A stretch of 64,000 nucleotides of DNA from Udaeobacter sp963725505 (GTDB lineage Bacteria; Verrucomicrobiota; Verrucomicrobiia; Chthoniobacterales; UBA10450), in the NCBI GenBank assembly GCA_963725505.1, contig CAVRYN010000002.1, forward strand, positions 310,001 through 374,000. The letters are read 5' to 3'. Shown here piece after piece: positions 35,489 through 44,698 of this stretch. The number at the start of each line of letters is the position of its first letter. Positions within the stretch are counted from its first letter, which is position 1. The position numbers were made by a program, and so were the translations under genes. The notes under the pieces are model-generated. The model made no database searches, was not told the DNA's origin, and was given only the letters and a program-made list of their open reading frames with translations.

Positions 35489-35659
35489 CGCACGCTGGCA
35501 CAGTTACCAGAACAACCTCCGCTCGACTCGCTTGCCCAGCCTGCCTTTTGATTGGTCCGGCGAGATTAAAGACACCAGCAAGCAAGTTACTAAGACCTAA
35601 CGATTCACGGGTGAACACTGCTTTCTGTTCACGAGGTTGGATCTCAAACAACCCTAATC

Positions 35660-35851
35660 ATTCGCGATCGCTCAAATCATTTCGCAGCGAATAACAAAAA
35701 CGCACAACGTTTAACAAACGCGGATGAGCCGCGTGCGCCAAAGCAGTCGAGAATCGCCCGCGCGCTTCGTGTTTCGCGTAACACCATTAGTGCGATCGCT
35801 GAGCAAGAATGGAGCAAGGTGGAACAGCGTAAAGCGCGTATCAATCTTTGA
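35660..35851 (+). pseudogene. possible remnant of a helix-turn-helix protein
   Basis: The frame ending at 35851 reads RIARALRVSRNTISAIAEQEW and then SKVEQRKARINL before the stop, which looks like the tail of a DNA-binding helix-turn-helix region. No start or upstream domain is recognisable. This stretch (35489-35877) otherwise holds nothing I can name. Confidence 0.3.
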
Positions 35852-35877
35852 ATGCTGATCGCCGAGCGCCGAAACCG

Positions 35878-38136
35878 CTATCTCTCCTTGCGAATCAGCC
35901 TCCGCAACGCCTCCTGATCCGGCGCCAAAAACTCGGAGATCCGCTGGTGGTTGACGTCGGCGACGATGATTTGGCCGACCTCGGTGTTGACCTCGCTGAA
36001 GATGCCGTGAGACCTCATCTTTGCGACCTGGTACTGGTTGTCCTCGGTGGGGGTGACGTAGTGCACCGAGGCGGCCTTGAAGCGGTGCACCAGGAAGAGG
36101 TGGACGAGGGTCATTAGGCGCTTCTTGCGCAGTGAGTCCGCAAAGGTGTTCTGGTCGCGCACCGAGAGGATGCTGCGGCCACGCCGGTCGTGGATGGGGG
36201 CGAAGATGACGTTGGCGAGCTTCTCCTCCCCCTCGTCGTAGACTCCGAGTTCGAGTAACTCCGAGCCGGCGCGGTGGGGCCGCATCTGGACGCGGAGCCT
36301 GCCGGGGAGCTTATAGTGCCGCGTCCACATCGCCAGCCACTCTTCAAGGAGCTTCTTGGGGACCTCGGTCTGTATCAGGTGCTGATGCTGGGTCGAGCCC
36401 TTGCCCATTGCCATGGTCGTCGCCGTGCGCCCCGACGTAGCGGCCAATGCGGCGTCCGCGCGCGGTCCGCCGACGAGGGTCTGGGGCGTGCCGTAGGGAG
36501 AATCGACCATGCGGAGTTTTCGTTGCAGGCGGGCGAGGGCGAGCATGCCGTCCTGCTTGAGGGCCAGGGTGAACTCCTCGGCGGCGAGGCCGTCGATCTG
36601 GTGACCGCCGTAGGTGATGAAGTTGAAGACGAAGCCCAGCTTGCCGAGTTCCTCGGGAAAGCTTCGCATTTCCTCGTCGCTCATGCCGGTGGTGTCCCAA
36701 TTGAACGACGGCGAGAGGTTGTAGGCGAGCATCTTGTCGGGAAACTCCGAGTGAATCGCCTCGGCGAACTCGCGCGCGTCATCGAGGTTGGCGGTCTTGG
36801 TCTCCATCCAGAGCAGGTCGGCGAAGGGCGCCGCCGCAAGCGACTTGGCGATGGCGTACGGAATACCGCCGCGCACCTGGTAGTACCCTTCGGGCGTCCT
36901 GGCCGCCTCGCAGTCCCAGTCCACGTCGACGCCGAGTTCGTGCGCCTTCTCGCGGGCGGCGTAGAGCGAGGCGCGCGCGGCGAAGCGCCGCCAGTCGTCG
37001 ACGCTTGTCTCGACCGGTTCACCTTCGCTCGACCGGAATTCGATCACTTCGGCAACCGCCTCCCCGAAGGTGTTCAGTTCGGCGTCGTCCTCCCAGGCGT
37101 CGAGGAAGCGGGCGGTGATCCGGTCGAACATCGCGTCGATCGAGGTCTCTTTCCCCTCCCGCAACGACGCCACGGCTTCGGCGGCCTGCGCCAGAATGCC
37201 CCGGCGCTCCAGCCATTCCCGGGCGACGGTGTGCTCTCCGGCCGGTATGGCGTACAGGAGATGGCCGGTGAGTTCGGCGACTCCCAGCTCGTGAAAATGC
37301 TGGATCAACGCCAGGAAGCACGGCTTGTAGGCCGGCACGTCGGGGTTCGTCGCCCCAACCAGGAAGGGTTGATCGCGTTCGTCGCCGCGACCTTCGATCA
37401 GGTTGGCGGCTTCGGCGTCGGTGCGGGCGACGATGAGGCCGGGAACGCCCATGACGTCGAGCTGGAAGCGGGCCGCGTTCAGTCGCTTGTTCTGCTCGTC
37501 CTGCGCCACAAGCACTTTGCCGCCCTGATGGCCGCACTTCTTGGTGCCCGGACGCTGGTCCTCGATGTGGTAGCCCGGAACGCCGGCTTCCACGAAGCGG
37601 CGGATCAGGTTGCGCACGTGTGGATCGCCGCCGTGGCCGGTGTCGGCGTCGGCGATGATGAACGGCCGAAAATCCCGAGCCTTCGTCGCGGCGCGCTGCG
37701 CCTCAGTCATCCGCGAACGCAGATACTGCTGGTTGCGATCCGCCGAGAGCAGGGCGCGCACGAGCGTCGCTGCTTCGTCGGGCACCTGGCTGAGCGGATA
37801 GCTGGCGAGATCGGGTCCCGGGTCCTCGCTCGTTCCGCCCTTGGCGGAGGTCGCCCAGCCGCCGAGGTAGATCGCCTCGATCCCCATCCGCTTCATCGCC
37901 ACCGCCTGCCCCGGCGAGTACGGGCCAAAGGTGGTGATGCTCTTGCGCTCCGCGAAAAGTTCGCGCAAGCGATCGTAAAACGCTGCGGCCGCCTCACGCG
38001 CTATCGTGTAGTCGTGGCCGATGGTGCCGCGCTGCTCGACCACCTGACGCGCGGTATACAGGCGAACGATCCCCGCGAATCGGGGGCTGTCGAACCACTC
38101 TTGGGTCTCGTTGATTTCCTGTTCGAACGATCTCAT
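35878..38136 (-). CDS. aceA: isocitrate lyase, long form
   Basis: A 752-residue isocitrate lyase, which splits isocitrate to glyoxylate and succinate, the first step of the glyoxylate shunt. The catalytic loop is TKKCGHQGGKVLV, the metal-binding block FIIADADTGHGGDP, and later GVPGLIVARTDAEAA; the C-terminal extension runs to residue 752, as in the Pseudomonas / mycobacterial AceA2 type rather than the short E. coli type. I chose the ATG at 38136, 16 bases after malate synthase, so the two form an operon. The DNA is visibly GC-richer than the flanks and codon third positions are nearly all G or C, which suggests acquisition from a high-GC donor. Confidence 0.95.
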   Translation of the reverse strand: MRSFEQEINETQEWFDSPRFAGIVRLYTARQVVEQRGTIGHDYTIAREAAAAFYDRLRELFAERKSITTFGPYSPGQAVAMKRMGIEAIYLGGWATSAKGGTSEDPGPDLASYPLSQVPDEAATLVRALLSADRNQQYLRSRMTEAQRAATKARDFRPFIIADADTGHGGDPHVRNLIRRFVEAGVPGYHIEDQRPGTKKCGHQGGKVLVAQDEQNKRLNAARFQLDVMGVPGLIVARTDAEAANLIEGRGDERDQPFLVGATNPDVPAYKPCFLALIQHFHELGVAELTGHLLYAIPAGEHTVAREWLERRGILAQAAEAVASLREGKETSIDAMFDRITARFLDAWEDDAELNTFGEAVAEVIEFRSSEGEPVETSVDDWRRFAARASLYAAREKAHELGVDVDWDCEAARTPEGYYQVRGGIPYAIAKSLAAAPFADLLWMETKTANLDDAREFAEAIHSEFPDKMLAYNLSPSFNWDTTGMSDEEMRSFPEELGKLGFVFNFITYGGHQIDGLAAEEFTLALKQDGMLALARLQRKLRMVDSPYGTPQTLVGGPRADAALAATSGRTATTMAMGKGSTQHQHLIQTEVPKKLLEEWLAMWTRHYKLPGRLRVQMRPHRAGSELLELGVYDEGEEKLANVIFAPIHDRRGRSILSVRDQNTFADSLRKKRLMTLVHLFLVHRFKAASVHYVTPTEDNQYQVAKMRSHGIFSEVNTEVGQIIVADVNHQRISEFLAPDQEALRRLIRKER

Positions 38137-38152
38137 AAGGGCACTCCTTGGT

Positions 38153-40036
38153 TCAGACAACAAAATCGAGATTCTCGGTGATCCGCGTTCCGTCTCGCTC
38201 GAAGGCCTCGATGTAGGACCGGATGCGGGATCTGGCATTGGCGAGATCGTGATTGTGCAGGTTCAGATTCAGGAGATCGATGTACCAGGGCAGCTTGGCG
38301 CGATTGGTCACGTAGGTAGCGACGATCTCGCGTGCGATGGGCAGCGTGGTCGTCTTCGAATCGTCGTGGACGTCGCGGTCGCCGGCGGCGAGTAGCTTCT
38401 CGTATTCTTCATCGAGTAGGCGGACAAAAAGCGCCAAATCGAACTTATCGCCGGCCCTGGCGCCCGTCTTCGGGTCGTCCTCGGTGAGTTGCGCGCCCTT
38501 GTGCAGCCATTCCCAGAGGATGCTGACCCGAATCTCGCCGGTAGCCATGTCCTCCATTAAATAGAGCACGTCGTCGTTGCCGAAAAAGTCCGCCGGCTTG
38601 AGCGCCGCGGCCTGGAAACCCTGCTCGAAGGCGTTGCCGTACTGCAGGGCGACGCTCAGCAAGTCGCGGGCGCCCCGGACGGTGCGCGGCGCCGGCTCGA
38701 GCAGCACCAGCCCGTCGGCGTCCTCCTGCGTGTAGGTGAGTGGCGGGAACTTGCGTTCGAGCTGGTTGTCCGCGCCGACCTCCTCCCATACCGGCCGCAC
38801 GATGTGCACCATCTTCCAGTGCGCCACCCACTTGCCGCTCGCCCCCGCGAGTTGCTCGCGCTCGCCGCCTCCCTTGGCCCTGCGCATGCCTGCAGCGACG
38901 CCCGCCGCGGAGCCGACCGGGATGTTGGGCTCCATACCGCCCTGCCACAGAGCGCGGCGGCCGTTCCGATCGGGGGTGTTCACGGCCCGGCGCACGCGGT
39001 CCTCGTAATTGCGCATGTAGCCGTAGGTCATGCCGATGGCGTCGATATTGGGGTTGACGAATCCCGGGTCCCACACCATCGCGTCGGCGACACTGTTGAT
39101 GTAGTCCCACCGCCCAGTGTTGAAGCCGACGAAGTGGCGGCCGAGGACGGCGCGGATCTCCATCAACTGAAAGGACGCCTCGATCTGTTCGACGAGGACG
39201 TAGACCTTGATCGTGCCTATCGGTAGCCCGAGATGCTGCTCGAGCGCCGCGAGCAGGTCGTTCCACAGCGCTGCCTCCTCGGCGGTCTGGATCTTCGGCA
39301 GGTAGAGGACGATCGATGCCCCCGAGTCGCGTAGGCGCTGGTGGTTGTTGACCACGTAGAGCGCGAGATCGACGATCGAAGCCGAGAAACCGGTGCCGTC
39401 CTTCTCGCGCACGTGGCGGTCGTCGAGGTGCAGACCGCGCGCGCGGAAGATCTTGGTGGTGAAGTCGAGCTGTTGGCGCCAGTCGGCGACGATGGGTCGC
39501 CCGAAAAAGCCTTGCGCCCACTTGTTCATCTCGGCGCTGACTTTTTCGGCGACGCGCAGGAAGCGTGGGTCTTTGGCGATCGCGAGCTGGAGGTTGCGCT
39601 GATTGTCGAGCGACATGGTATCGACCTGCCCGAGGGCGTCCTCGCCATCGAACATCCAGCCGTCAGCGCCCGAGAGCAGAGCGTAAGCGATGTTGCGCAA
39701 GCCGCTCTCGGTGCTCGCCCGTGGCCGAGTGGCCGGCCCGGTGCCTTGGATCCACTGGCGCATCAGATCGGCCGGGATCTCGCTCCCGTCGAAGTTTCCG
39801 TCGCGGGCGTCCTGAACGCGGATGCCCGTGCGCGGAATCAGCGCCTGGGGATCGAGGAAGGCAATGCGCTGCCGGCCGCGCTCCCGCGTCAGTCGCCGCG
39901 CGATGCGCCTTGCCATCAGCTCGTGCTGGTCACGGTTGAGCGGCGCCAGAACCTCCAACGCCTCAAGCGCCGCCGGGCTGTAGACCTCGGGGTACGCCTT
40001 AAGCACGCTGTCGCGGTAATCGAGTCTTCGAGTCAT
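38153..40036 (-). CDS. aceB: malate synthase
   Basis: A 627-residue malate synthase that condenses glyoxylate with acetyl-CoA. Key blocks: GADGWMFDGEDALGQ, LYLPKIQTAEEAALWNDL, KVYVLVEQIEASFQLMEIRA, VGFNTGRWDYINSVADAM and GMTYGYMRNYEDRVRRA, the last two being typical of the A-type enzyme. I prefer the ATG at 40036 (preceded by GAGAGG) over a TTG at 40054. It precedes aceA on the same strand and shares its high GC. Together they complete the shunt that lets the cell grow on acetate or fatty acids. Confidence 0.94.
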   Translation of the reverse strand: MTRRLDYRDSVLKAYPEVYSPAALEALEVLAPLNRDQHELMARRIARRLTRERGRQRIAFLDPQALIPRTGIRVQDARDGNFDGSEIPADLMRQWIQGTGPATRPRASTESGLRNIAYALLSGADGWMFDGEDALGQVDTMSLDNQRNLQLAIAKDPRFLRVAEKVSAEMNKWAQGFFGRPIVADWRQQLDFTTKIFRARGLHLDDRHVREKDGTGFSASIVDLALYVVNNHQRLRDSGASIVLYLPKIQTAEEAALWNDLLAALEQHLGLPIGTIKVYVLVEQIEASFQLMEIRAVLGRHFVGFNTGRWDYINSVADAMVWDPGFVNPNIDAIGMTYGYMRNYEDRVRRAVNTPDRNGRRALWQGGMEPNIPVGSAAGVAAGMRRAKGGGEREQLAGASGKWVAHWKMVHIVRPVWEEVGADNQLERKFPPLTYTQEDADGLVLLEPAPRTVRGARDLLSVALQYGNAFEQGFQAAALKPADFFGNDDVLYLMEDMATGEIRVSILWEWLHKGAQLTEDDPKTGARAGDKFDLALFVRLLDEEYEKLLAAGDRDVHDDSKTTTLPIAREIVATYVTNRAKLPWYIDLLNLNLHNHDLANARSRIRSYIEAFERDGTRITENLDFVV

Positions 40037-40217
40037 CTGCCTCTCGTACCCCAAAACTTATGCTGCCGAGGGATCTGGACCCATTGCGGATAAACGCGCG
40101 TTGAACTAAACCGCTGCATTCGTCGAATACTCTTGACCCCTCCTCAATCTTCAGGTTCTTCCGGAAATGTGGGCATGTTATAGATCTTGATTCTTTCTTG
40201 CTCCAATACAAGGAGTG

Positions 40218-40421
40218 ATAATCTTGCATCTCGATAGCGGAAGTATCGCAAAGTTTCAACGTGAACTGGGGGCGATGGGCTACAAATTCCAATTCGTTAC
40301 CCTGGCCGGTTTCCACGCGGTCAATTACAGCATGTCTCAACTCGCGCAAGGCTGTCGCGATCGAAGAATGGAGGCGTGTGCGGAACTGCGAGGTTCAACC
40401 GAACACGAACACTTTCATTGA
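40218..40421 (+). pseudogene. aceA: C-terminal remnant of a short-form isocitrate lyase
   Basis: The frame reads SGSIAKFQRELGAMGYKFQF, VTLAGFHAVNYSMSQLAQG and then ELRGSTEHEHFH to a stop. This is the distinctive end of short-form isocitrate lyases (E. coli AceA type: MGYKFQFITLAG... and ...TGSTEESQF), with the stretch between them deleted. Nothing of the catalytic domain remains. The stop lies a few bases before the aceK start codon, so this is what remains of an aceA-aceK operon. Confidence 0.75.
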
Positions 40422-42202
40422 AGCGGGCAGAGACGATTTCGTCGGCAGCCGCGGCTTTAACCGACAGCCGCCTGGCCGCGCTTTGCGCAGAGGGCGTACA
40501 GCACGCCTTCGCCAATTACCAAGGGCGTTTTGATGAAATTACTCGCCGCGCGCGCGAGCGTTTTCTGGCTCGTGATCTGAAGGGAAGCTACGCGGATTCG
40601 GCCGAGAGGCTTCATCTTTATGGCAACGTGCTGGCGAACCTAACGACACAGATAACGGATCTGATGGGCCCGCGCTTGCGCGAACGCAACGTCTGGACCG
40701 CGATCAAAGCCGTTTATTCCTCTTTCGTCGCGCAATCTCGAGCCTGGGAGATTGGTGAAAGTTTTTTCAACTCACTCACCCGGCGCGTTTTTGCAACCGA
40801 AGGTGTGGATCAGGCAATCGAATTTGTCGATTCCGATTTCGACGCGCCCCCGACGAGTTCGCCTCTCGACGTTCGTCGAATTTATTCCGGAGCATCCCTT
40901 CCGGAATTGATCTCGGCGGCGCTAACCGATCCCGAAGCGGGCGGATTCGCAGCCGAATGCTGGAACGAGCTGGGTGTCTCGGTGCGGCTGGCGGCGGAGC
41001 GAGTCGAGGCGGAATTTCCCGGTGCTGGCCAGAGAGTTTCCAAGGTGCGCCTCGAAATGATTAACCGCGCTTTTTATCGGGGCGGCGGCGCCTACCTTGT
41101 CGGTCGCGCGATTCGCGATGGTGGCGATGGCGTCGGGTTACCTCTGGCCTTTTGTCTGCGCCATGAAGGTGAACGCGGCATCACGCTCGATGCCGTGCTC
41201 TTCGGCGAAGCGGATCTGTCGATTCTTTTCTCATACACGCGTGCGTATTTCCGAGTAAACGCCGATTGTCCGCACGCCCTGGTGCATTCCTTGCGGCAGC
41301 TGATGCCGCTCAAACGTTTAGCCGATCTCTACAACGAAATCGGTTTTAACCGACATGCCAAAACGGAGTTTTATCGCGATTTCGTCGCGCAGCTCAACGC
41401 CTCGGCCGACCGTTTCAAAACGGCCGAAGGCACGCCCGGAATGGTCATGCTCGTCTTCACTTTGCCCAGCTACGACGTCGTTTTTAAGGTGATCAAGGAT
41501 CGATTCGATCTTCCCAAGGATACCACTCCAAACGAGGTGATGCGCCGTTACAAGCTGGTCTTCGAGCACGATCGTGCCGGACGTTTAGTGGAAGCGCACG
41601 AGTTCGAGCACCTCCGCATCCCACGGAACCGATTCGAGCCGGCCCTCCTGGAAGATTTGCTCCGCGCGGCCGGAAAGACGGTGCGGCTGGAAGGCGACGA
41701 TGTCGTCATCGCTCATGCTTACGTCGAGCGTCGCATTCGTCCGCTTAACATTTTCTTCGCCGAAGCCGATGCGACTCAGAGTGCAGCCGCCGCTCGCGAT
41801 TACGGCCAGGCCATCAAGGATCTGGCCGTGTCGAACATTTTTCCGGGCGATGTGTTGACCAAAAACTTCGGCGTCACCCGGCGAGGCCGGGTCGTCTTCT
41901 ACGATTACGACGAGCTTTGTTTTCTAACCGATTGCAATTTTCGCGATCTGCCGCAGGCCACCACGTACGAGGAAGAAATATCGGCCGAGCCGTGGTTCTC
42001 CGTGCGCGAGAATGACGTGTTTCCCGAAGAATTTCCCAATTTTCTCAGCCTGCCCGGACCGGCGCGTGCCGCGCTGCTCGAACAGCACGCGGATTTATTT
42101 CATCCGGATTTCTGGCGCAGCGTGCAACGGAAGCTTCGAGAGGGCGAGACTCCGGAAGTATTTCCATATCGGCCGGAGCGACGGTTAGTCACCGCGAATT
42201 GA
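40376..42202 (+). CDS. aceK: isocitrate dehydrogenase kinase/phosphatase
   Basis: A protein of up to 608 residues that phosphorylates and dephosphorylates isocitrate dehydrogenase, steering isocitrate into the glyoxylate shunt. The ATP-binding region is GTPGMVMLVFTLPSYDVVFKVIKDRF (in parts), and later VYERRIRPLN-like (AYVERRIRPLNIFF) and FYDYDELCFLTDCNFRDLP carry the catalytic Asp residues. Typical length is about 570-600. The start is unclear: GTG at 40376 overlaps the aceA remnant, and TTG at 40418 fits the family length better. Loss of the upstream aceA may have changed its expression. Identification is secure. Confidence 0.94.
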   Translation: MCGTARFNRTRTLSLKRAETISSAAAALTDSRLAALCAEGVQHAFANYQGRFDEITRRARERFLARDLKGSYADSAERLHLYGNVLANLTTQITDLMGPRLRERNVWTAIKAVYSSFVAQSRAWEIGESFFNSLTRRVFATEGVDQAIEFVDSDFDAPPTSSPLDVRRIYSGASLPELISAALTDPEAGGFAAECWNELGVSVRLAAERVEAEFPGAGQRVSKVRLEMINRAFYRGGGAYLVGRAIRDGGDGVGLPLAFCLRHEGERGITLDAVLFGEADLSILFSYTRAYFRVNADCPHALVHSLRQLMPLKRLADLYNEIGFNRHAKTEFYRDFVAQLNASADRFKTAEGTPGMVMLVFTLPSYDVVFKVIKDRFDLPKDTTPNEVMRRYKLVFEHDRAGRLVEAHEFEHLRIPRNRFEPALLEDLLRAAGKTVRLEGDDVVIAHAYVERRIRPLNIFFAEADATQSAAAARDYGQAIKDLAVSNIFPGDVLTKNFGVTRRGRVVFYDYDELCFLTDCNFRDLPQATTYEEEISAEPWFSVRENDVFPEEFPNFLSLPGPARAALLEQHADLFHPDFWRSVQRKLREGETPEVFPYRPERRLVTAN

Positions 42203-42398
42203 AGCTAACGCATTTGTCGTCTTAAAAGCAGGCGCCACCGCGACGGAAATCCGACGCTGCGCAATTACGCTCGTGATCATCTGGCGCACTTCAAGGTGCC
42301 TCAGACAATTCACTTCGATACCCGAGCTGCCAAAAACAGCCACGGGCAAGGTCCAGAAGTATGTCCTTCGCGGCAAGCCCGCGATTTCGAAGCAGTGA
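42201..42398 (+). pseudogene. C-terminal remnant of an acyl-CoA synthetase (AMP-forming)
   Basis: Directly overlapping the aceK stop, three frames together read EANAFVVLKAGATATE, then NYARDHLAHFKVPQTIHFDT, then PELPKTATGKVQKYVLRGK to a stop. These are the last blocks of AMP-forming acyl-CoA synthetases, including the acyl-adenylate lysine of the TATGKVQK motif. At least two frameshifts separate the pieces, and the N-terminal 450 or so residues are absent. Confidence 0.7.
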
Positions 42399-42611
42399 CA
42401 GGCCTAACGATGTAGCTATTTTTCGCACGGGCCTGAAATCATGCGCGAGCTAGTTGAACAAGTCGATAACCTGCGAGGCAACGCGCAACGCTGGCGAAGG
42501 TCGCGCAGTTTACACGAGCTTGCACGACCGTGCGAAAGCTCGTGGCCGACGAAGTGAATGCCTGATGATTCGCCGGGATGCGGCGGCTATCACGTCGTCG
42601 CAGCCCGCTGA

Positions 42612-43482
42612 TCAGCTTGTTTTCCTTATTTGCTCGGGCGCGTCTTTAGATTCGATCATGCGGTCTGCAGGTAACTCCATTGCGGTCGTCGCGTCGGAGT
42701 CGGATGGTGTGAGCGACGACATCCGACCGATCAATTCATTAAGTGAGCCAATCATTGGCTCGACGTGAACGTCTGGAGAGTTGCCAGAAATAAACGCCGC
42801 CTTCCCATGGAGCAATTGAGCAGTTTGTCGAAGGAGACTGAGTTCACTGGGCAAACCGCGCGTCAAAAACACATCGAGATCACCGATGGGCTGAGCCAAA
42901 GCAATCTGCATAACCATGCTGACTTCGACCATCACCAGGTCTTCCTGACAGACAGAAATGCCGCTGGCCACCTGCTTATCCTTTGGGCCTGAGTCCTCAG
43001 ATAATGATGAAAGAATCCGATAGTGTTCGGGTCATTAACACGCTCCAGTTTTGTTTCCAGGTCACGCCGCCATGTCGCGCGCACCTCGGCAATTTCGCGC
43101 ATCTGCCTGCGAAGTTCCCACCGGGCATGTTCAGATAAAGGCCCAGCCAGAATTTGCTGAGCCAGTGGTAAATCGCCTCTAATTTTGCGACCTGTTCGTT
43201 CTGGCGGGCCTGGACGAGGAACTGCACGTCGCGGCCTACTTGAGCGACCTTCTTCGCCACATCCGCGCCGGAGATAATATGTGCTGCTCCAATTATGATT
43301 GAGCTGAGACTAGCGACCTTTCCCGCTACTGAACTGAGCTTCCCTACTTCCTTACCCGATTCAATGATCCGACCATCCAAGCCGATTAGCTTTGGGATCA
43401 TTCGGCCGGTCTCTTTCGACTTCATCAGCGTGGCTTGGCCTACCTGAAGTAGCTCGCGGCCTTGCTTTGAAAACTCGACCAT
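42612..43482 (-). pseudogene. unknown helical protein, frameshifted twice
   Basis: I do not recognise this gene. Three minus-strand frames follow each other without gaps: 43482 to about 43140 (start MVEFSKQGRELLQVGQ, then a hydrophobic stretch SSIIIGAAHIISGADVA), a middle frame to about 42965 (ARWELRRQMREIAEVRATW, DPNTIGFFHHYLRTQAQRI) and a last frame to 42612 (QEDLVMVEVSMVMQIALAQ, GSLNELIGRMSSL). All three have coding-like composition, so the natural product was probably one protein of about 285 residues, mostly helical. Its start lies six bases after the stop of the upstream membrane-protein gene. It sits in a region of decayed restriction genes. Confidence 0.5.
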
Positions 43483-43488
43483 GCGTAC

Positions 43489-43872
43489 TCACCGGTTGAA
43501 TTGAATGAACTTGATGGCGTTGGCTCCGGCCACAACGCCGTCACCCGATCGAGCGGCAAACTGCTGGATCACCTGTTCCTCGGACGAACGCTGTATTCCC
43601 TCCCACATTGGCGTGAGTGACAGCGCGGATTTGAAAGGAAGTGCCTCCAACGGAGAACGAACGACTAGAGGCTCGTCTCGGAGAAGAGATCGCTCGGTCT
43701 GTTCGCGCAGGCTTTCGATGGCCACTCTTTGCTCCTTCATCGAGTCCTCGAGCACAACATTACTGTGGGGGCGGCGAACAAGAGTCTCGCGAAGGCGTTG
43801 AAGCTGCCAAGCAACGACTCCCAATCCGATCAATAAAAGAATCCCGAGCGTGATGAGAAGGGCGTCCGTCAT
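43489..43872 (-). CDS. single-pass membrane protein of unknown function
   Basis: A 127-residue protein with one N-terminal helix (LLITLGILLLIGLGVVAWQL) followed by a charged, probably coiled segment (QRLRETLVRRPHSNVVLEDS) and a tail rich in Ser/Ala. It has no family I know. Its ATG overlaps the stop of the 35-residue gene (ATGA), and its stop is six bases from the next start, so three genes form an operon. Confidence 0.5.
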   Translation of the reverse strand: MTDALLITLGILLLIGLGVVAWQLQRLRETLVRRPHSNVVLEDSMKEQRVAIESLREQTERSLLRDEPLVVRSPLEALPFKSALSLTPMWEGIQRSSEEQVIQQFAARSGDGVVAGANAIKFIQFNR

Positions 43873-43976
43873 TGCTCTATCGCAGACTCGGTAGAAATGA
43901 ATCGCTCGATTGCAGCATAAATCTTGTACCGAGGATCATCGCCGCTCGAAGATGCCGAGACGGTCATTTTGCCCAT
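43869..43976 (-). CDS. 35-residue protein of unknown function, first gene of the unknown operon
   Basis: ATG at 43976 and TGA at 43869; the stop overlaps the next start in ATGA form. The product (VSASSSGDDPRYKIYAAIE and RFISTESAIEQ) is polar and may end in a helix. The tight overlap is the main support; upstream start codons are blocked by a stop. Confidence 0.4.
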   Translation of the reverse strand: MGKMTVSASSSGDDPRYKIYAAIERFISTESAIEQ

Positions 43977-44098
43977 CACTCGAAAGTCTACAAAAGATCA
44001 CCCTCTTTAACATACTTTGTTAGATAGCACAGATGTACAGTTCCAGAATTCATGTTTAGAGCTGGATATGGTGACGGAGGCAGAGTAGATCCGGCCTC

Positions 44099-44698
44099 GT
44101 GGCGCTGAGCGATTTCCCGAGATTCATTCGCAAGAATTACGAAGTGCATGAGTGGCGACATGCGTCGGCGGTGTTGCACACTGATTTTCGCGAGGAATGG
44201 GACGATATCGTGGCAGTGCTCACCAAGTTTCGTCGTTCAGAAGAGCCACATCACGGTTGGCGGGCGGCGGAAGGAGCAAGGTTTCAGCGTCGATTGATCG
44301 TGCATTCACGGAACGCGGGTGGCGCGAGCGAAAATTCGCCACCCAAATTCGTGTCGATGAAAATGTTTACGACAGTCCAACCCATAAAGTCGATTGCTTC
44401 AAAAATGGAATCGGCCTTGAACTTGAATGGAACAACAAGACCGAGTTTTACGATCGCGACCTGAACAATTTTCGACTGCTTTTCGAGCTTCGTGCGCTAA
44501 ACGTTGGTGTAATCATCACGCGCTGCGATGAGCTTCAAAACATTTTCGATTCTCTTGGCCGCGGCTCCAGTTATGGCCCGACGACGACGATTCTTGAGTA
44601 AGCTGCTGCGAAAAATGGAGGGTGGCAGTGGCGGCGGTTGTCCTGTATTAGTGTTCGGAATAAGAAAGTCGCTATATGACGAAAATAGTTAGCGCGAC
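44099..44698 (+). pseudogene. BglII-type restriction endonuclease, frameshifted
   Basis: Three frames give one protein of about 195 residues. Part 1, from 44099: FIRKNYEVHEWRHASAVLHT, DFREEWDDIVAVLTKFRR. Part 2: IDRAFTERGWRERKFATQIR, VDCFKNGIGLELEWNNKTEFYDRDLNNFRLLFELRA (in parts), GVIITRCDELQNIFDSL. Part 3, after a shift near 44600: KLLRKMEGGSGGGCPVLVFGI. This is the RE_BglII family; the ExE in LELEWNNK and the preceding Asp in VDC fit its active site. Frame breaks lie near 44240 and 44595. The overlapping downstream gene is an MT-A70 methyltransferase, so this is the lost endonuclease of a type II system. Confidence 0.8.

Noticed and set aside
36274..38181. Very long plus-strand open frame (635 codons) opposite isocitrate lyase
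   Set aside because: It is a shadow frame caused by the high GC of the lyase gene; the minus strand matches isocitrate lyase motifs throughout.
38445..39521. Arg-rich open frame (358 codons) in another frame of malate synthase
   Set aside because: Composition (Arg/Ala/Gly-rich, no hydrophobic core) is typical of a GC-driven artefact.
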